Positions 62,001 to 64,000 of a stretch of 64,000 bases of DNA are shown piece by piece (position 1 is the stretch's first letter; each line of letters begins with the position of its first letter). The notes below the pieces were generated by a model. The model was not told the DNA's origin and made no database searches. It saw nothing but the letters and a program-made list of their open reading frames with translations. The stretch covers positions 158,386-222,385 of the forward strand of contig NZ_JANU01000002.1 of the NCBI RefSeq assembly GCF_001044395.1, written 5' to 3'. This DNA is from Caenimonas sp. SL110. Lineage in GTDB: Bacteria; Pseudomonadota; Gammaproteobacteria; Burkholderiales; Burkholderiaceae_C. The position numbers were made by a program, and so were the translations under genes.

Positions 62001-63239
62001 GGCACCAACAACGGCACGATCAGCCTGGCTGACGGCACATCGCTCAATACGGGTGGCAGCAACTTCACCAATGCATCGGCAGGTGTCATTACCGGCACCG
62101 GTCTGCTCGCCGTCGGCTCTGGCGCGTTCAACAACAGCGGCAAGCTGGTGCCTGGCACGGACGGCTCGGTCGGCACGCTCTCGATTTCGGCTGCGTCGTC
62201 GGTGATCAACTCCGGCTCGCAGGTGCTGATCGACCTGGCCTCGCCCGACAACCATGACGTGGTTGCGTTCACCGGGCCAGTGACGCTGGCAAGCGGCGTC
62301 AACGTGGTGGTGAATTCACTCGCCACCCCGGCGCCGGCTGACCAGTTCGATGTGATCCGCAGCGACACCAGCGTCGGCGGCTCTGCACCGACGGTGACGG
62401 GGTTCGATGTTTCGTTCTCGAGTGCGCCGAATGCGGCGCTGGTGCTGGCGGTTCCAGCGCCGACGCCGGCTCCAACACCTGCGCCGACACCTGCGCCGAC
62501 ACCTGCGCCGACACCTGCGCCGACGCCAGCACCGACACCGGCTCCGACACCGGCTCCGACACCGGCTCCGACACCGGCTCCGACGCCGGCTCCGACACCG
62601 GCTCCGACGCCTGCGCCGACGCCAGCACCGACGCCAGCACCGACGCCAGCACCGACGCCAGCACCGACACCGGCTCCGACGCCTGCGCCGACACCTGCAC
62701 CGACACCGGCTCCAACGCCTGCACCGACGCCAGCACCGACGCCTGCACCGACGCCAGCACCGACACCGGCTCCGACGCCTGCGCCGACGCCAGCACCGAC
62801 ACCGGCTCCGACGCCTGCGCCGACACCGGCCCCGACACCGGCTCCGACACCGGCTCCGACACCGGCACCGACACCGTCTCCGACACCGGCTCCGACGCCA
62901 GCACCGACGCCAGCACCGACGCCTGCTCCGACGCCTGCGCCGACGCCAGCACCAACGCCAGCACCAACGCTGCCGCCAGCTCCGCCTCCGCCTGCGCCAG
63001 AGCCAACCTCACCGCCGGTAGACCCCAATCCGCCTTCGCTCGATCCGGTACCGGACCCCGTCGTCCAATACATCGTGAGCCTGGTGGGTGCAGAGAATCG
63101 GGACAACGCACAGAAGGCAAAAAAGGATTCGGAAAATCAGGTCCCGCTGTTCGTGAACCTCTTGAAGAAGGAAGAAGACAAGCAGACGAACGAAAAGGCC
63201 AGCGACCCGTTCGTCAACAACGTCCAGTGCACGCGCTAG
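59025..63239 (+). CDS. Two-partner-secretion exoprotein with 42 PTPA repeats
   Basis: 1404 aa from GTG 59025, preceded by GGGAAAG. Long signal region ([21 protein letters not shown]). The TPS/haemagglutination domain (~65-300; [24 protein letters not shown] style, [18 protein letters not shown]) is followed by beta-helix-type repeats rich in Gly, Asn, Ser and Thr (~300-1140). Next come 42 units of PTPA (62460-62963), a Pro-rich patch and a charged tail. Likely secreted by a TpsB transporter not in this window. The PTPA part probably forms a stiff extended stalk or crosses the wall/outer surface. Confidence 0.87.
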   Translation: MKPSTPHIVSTSASGRDRSGARRPAASPAAAGFRPAGIVVAVATALAALPLGVYAGGTGMEVVQGQATLIQRGASQIIRTQNGPGTNQSVINWATLGVAPGTYMRFDQPSTTSTSINRVLGNNPSQIFGTLSSNGKLVLVNPAGIAVGAGAVVDTNGFTASTLRMTDADALAGRMLFGADGLGGGALSVNGKIIARSGDVVLIAPQVAVGPQALVQAPNGATILAAGQKVELTGRGLEGIVFEVQAGNEAVNLGTLQGDAVGIFAGQLKHSGMVQATGVSVEGGAVVLKAAKSADVSGEVRATSGDAGGSVRITADDVTLRSGAVVDASGAQGGGTVLVGGGWQGGDASITNSKSTTLEAGSVLRADAGTSGNGGTVVAWSDGKTSAQGHISARGGSASGNGGKIETSGHVLDVEGLTVDTRADNGSRGLWLLDPTNIFIAADQAAATAAGMSGNNETASGFTPTGAVQDSLVRVSNLQTALATSDVTVLTNNLSGTGTGFLRVVSPLSWDSFSTLSLIANTNVEVNAPISSNGGGILVLQATNGNITQTARIAGPDLRAFAGGFIELSNTGNALAGFSAQQTKSGAADGHITLSNLSPFIALTVGDVSQAASGSFIRINETSNISINGTVAPGPGGAIELKTGNNFTILQDAGLLRADKIMLQNGSTGRIGTSTNPLLTTSATASGTTDFTIPGTGLSGPTEVFINHDGNALLASAILATNSRFLMTASEDLNLGTPVSTGTQTLTLSAGGELRTNQPLTGTGISLFGDTVAIGNSINSLTGTRSITATGAINLNGTLSISGAGSTTFNSGTSGIFASGGTLTLNNSVLSDDTFHVSNGTLSVASNLGIPHLNLGPGSVLTGSGNLTIGNTLAWDSGSASGPGNTTIATGAIADVKSVTTSRAMVNEGTVNILGLTTTASGFSLNNTSGGKLNLSDGAGFAGGFGTISNAGLVKKIAADAPPGSAVNVGSFTNTGVVQVDSATLTFGSGVFGTNNGTISLADGTSLNTGGSNFTNASAGVITGTGLLAVGSGAFNNSGKLVPGTDGSVGTLSISAASSVINSGSQVLIDLASPDNHDVVAFTGPVTLASGVNVVVNSLATPAPADQFDVIRSDTSVGGSAPTVTGFDVSFSSAPNAALVLAVPAPTPAPTPAPTPAPTPAPTPAPTPAPTPAPTPAPTPAPTPAPTPAPTPAPTPAPTPAPTPAPTPAPTPAPTPAPTPAPTPAPTPAPTPAPTPAPTPAPTPAPTPAPTPAPTPAPTPAPTPAPTPAPTPAPTPAPTPAPTPSPTPAPTPAPTPAPTPAPTPAPTPAPTPAPTLPPAPPPPAPEPTSPPVDPNPPSLDPVPDPVVQYIVSLVGAENRDNAQKAKKDSENQVPLFVNLLKKEEDKQTNEKASDPFVNNVQCTR
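62460..62963. repeat. 42 tandem 12-bp units encoding PTPA
   Basis: 504 bp of CCG-ACx-CCx-GCx units, unbroken in frame with one PTPS unit. The codons vary between units, which limits slippage but still allows recombination to change copy number. Confidence 0.92.
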
Positions 63240-63251
63240 CCAGCTAGCGAA

Positions 63252-63269
63252 CGCGCAAGCGCTTGCGCG
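63252..63269. terminator. 18-bp perfect palindrome between convergent genes
   Basis: CGCGCAAGCGCTTGCGCG lies between the exoprotein stop and the glcD stop (convergent). There is no T-tract, so it is a weak terminator or a protein site. Confidence 0.4.
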
Positions 63270-64000
63270 CTAGAACCGCGGCAGGTCCGGGTGCGACACC
63301 TGGCCGCCGCGCACCAGCATCTTTCCGTACTCGGCGCAGCGGTTGAGCGTCGGGATTACCTTGCCCGGATTGAGCAGGCCCTTGGGGTCGAACGCGCGCT
63401 TGAGCGCCAGCATCTGCTCGCGCTCCTCGCCGCTGAACTGCACGCACATCGAGTTCAGTTTCTCCACGCCCACGCCGTGCTCACCCGTCACGGTGCCGCC
63501 CATCGCGACGCTGGTCTCCAGGATGTCCGCGCCAAACAGCTCGCAGCGATGCAGCTGGTCCGCGTCGTTGGCGTCAAACAGAATCAAGGGATGCAGGTTG
63601 CCGTCGCCCGCGTGGAACACATTGGCGCAGCGCAGCCCGTACTTCTTTTCCATCTCCTGGATCGCAAGCAGGATGTCGGCGAGCCGCTTGCGCGGAATCG
63701 TCGAATCCATGCACATGTAATCGGGGCTGATGCGGCCCGACGCCGGAAACGCATTTTTGCGGCCGCTCCAGAATCGCAGCCGCTCGGCCTCGTCGCGGCT
63801 CACGGCAATGGCGGTCGCGCCGGCATGGCGCAGCACCGCCGTCATCCGGCCGATCTCTTCCTCGACTTCTTCCTCGGTGCCGTCGCTCTCGCACAGCAAG
63901 ATGGCTTCGGCGGTGAGGTCGTAACCCGCGTGCACGAAGTCTTCGACCGCTGCCGTCATCGGCTTGTCCATCATCTCCAGCCCCGCCGGGATGATGCCCG
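63270..64000 (-). CDS. glcD: Glycolate oxidase subunit GlcD, C-terminal part (gene runs off window)
   Basis: About 243 residues, open to the right edge. The frame enters as GIIPAGLEMMD, internal to GlcD, and includes NVFHAGDGNLHPLILF and GTVTGEHGVGVEKL, then FDPKGLLNPGKVIP, the usual end of FAD-linked oxidases. Oxidises glycolate to glyoxylate with GlcE and GlcF. ATG at 63974 is not the real start. Confidence 0.93.
   Translation of the reverse strand, partial: GIIPAGLEMMDKPMTAAVEDFVHAGYDLTAEAILLCESDGTEEEVEEEIGRMTAVLRHAGATAIAVSRDEAERLRFWSGRKNAFPASGRISPDYMCMDSTIPRKRLADILLAIQEMEKKYGLRCANVFHAGDGNLHPLILFDANDADQLHRCELFGADILETSVAMGGTVTGEHGVGVEKLNSMCVQFSGEEREQMLALKRAFDPKGLLNPGKVIPTLNRCAEYGKMLVRGGQVSHPDLPRF

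Noticed and set aside
62460..62963. CRISPR-like array
   Set aside because: The 12-bp units are contiguous with no spacers and encode an in-frame PTPA repeat.
60353..63106. 917-aa frame on the minus strand with GAGVG repeats
   Set aside because: It is the antisense of the exoprotein gene and its PTPA repeat; high GC keeps the frame open. The plus strand has a recognisable TPS domain.

Overview
The window comes from a high-GC betaproteobacterium, most likely Burkholderiales close to Comamonadaceae. This is inferred from gene order and protein character: uvrA / MFS transporter / ssb, fba...purC...purE-purK-tsaC, dacB / tsaB-rimI-uracil-DNA glycosylase, and nudJ-like next to mnmA. No tRNA, rRNA or CRISPR array was recognised. 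The genus cannot be named from the sequence alone.

Positions 1026-19579 look like a single 18.55-kb transposon. The ends are 26-bp terminal inverted repeats that match at 25 of 26 positions, flanked by a perfect 8-bp direct repeat (GGCACCAA at 1018-1025 and 19580-19587). Inside is one transposase of the IS1595 (ISXO2-like) family, which is known to make 8-bp target duplications. It lies in an operon-like run with a LexA-like repressor whose promoter carries a perfect CTGT-N8-ACAG box (12253-12268), three small proteins of unknown function, and a paralogue of one of them. The left half is a six-gene type I restriction-modification operon read toward the left end (ribbon-helix-helix protein, hsdM, hsdS, small membrane protein, hsdR, AlbA/Schlafen-type protein). 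Other cargo: three lipoproteins, one exported protein, a YjzC-like protein, a membrane protein, a 321-aa orphan, and at the right end two tandem paralogues plus a third small gene. The element sits between an MFS transporter gene (left) and the terminator of a two-component operon (right), so no host gene is broken.

The right-hand 44 kb is ordinary chromosome. 19.8-28.4 kb: sensor kinase and OmpR-type regulator, acyl-CoA ligase, AmpG-like permease, M48 protease, RTX-type M10 protease, EamA transporter. 28.6-32.3 kb: pyrF, an IlvD/Edd sugar-acid dehydratase, a thioredoxin-like protein and a VOC protein. 32.3-42 kb: uvrA, MFS transporter, ssb, mnmA, a proline-rich membrane protein, a Nudix hydrolase and exbB-exbD-exbD. 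42-51 kb: a hypothetical protein, a metallophosphoesterase, fba, a vapBC toxin-antitoxin pair with a clear operator, purC, cnoX, purE-purK and tsaC. 51-58 kb: two convergent SGNH-family lipoproteins (one with its catalytic residues replaced), an exported beta-carbonic anhydrase, dacB, and tsaB-rimI-uracil-DNA glycosylase. 58-64 kb: a glycosyltransferase, a large two-partner-secretion exoprotein with 42 PTPA repeats, and the 3' part of glcD.

A family of short palindromic repeats (core about 30 bp, TGTCATTGCGG...CCGCAATCC type) occurs in four intergenic regions of the host part (28.4, 31.2, 45.1 and 47.4 kb). I saw none inside the transposon.
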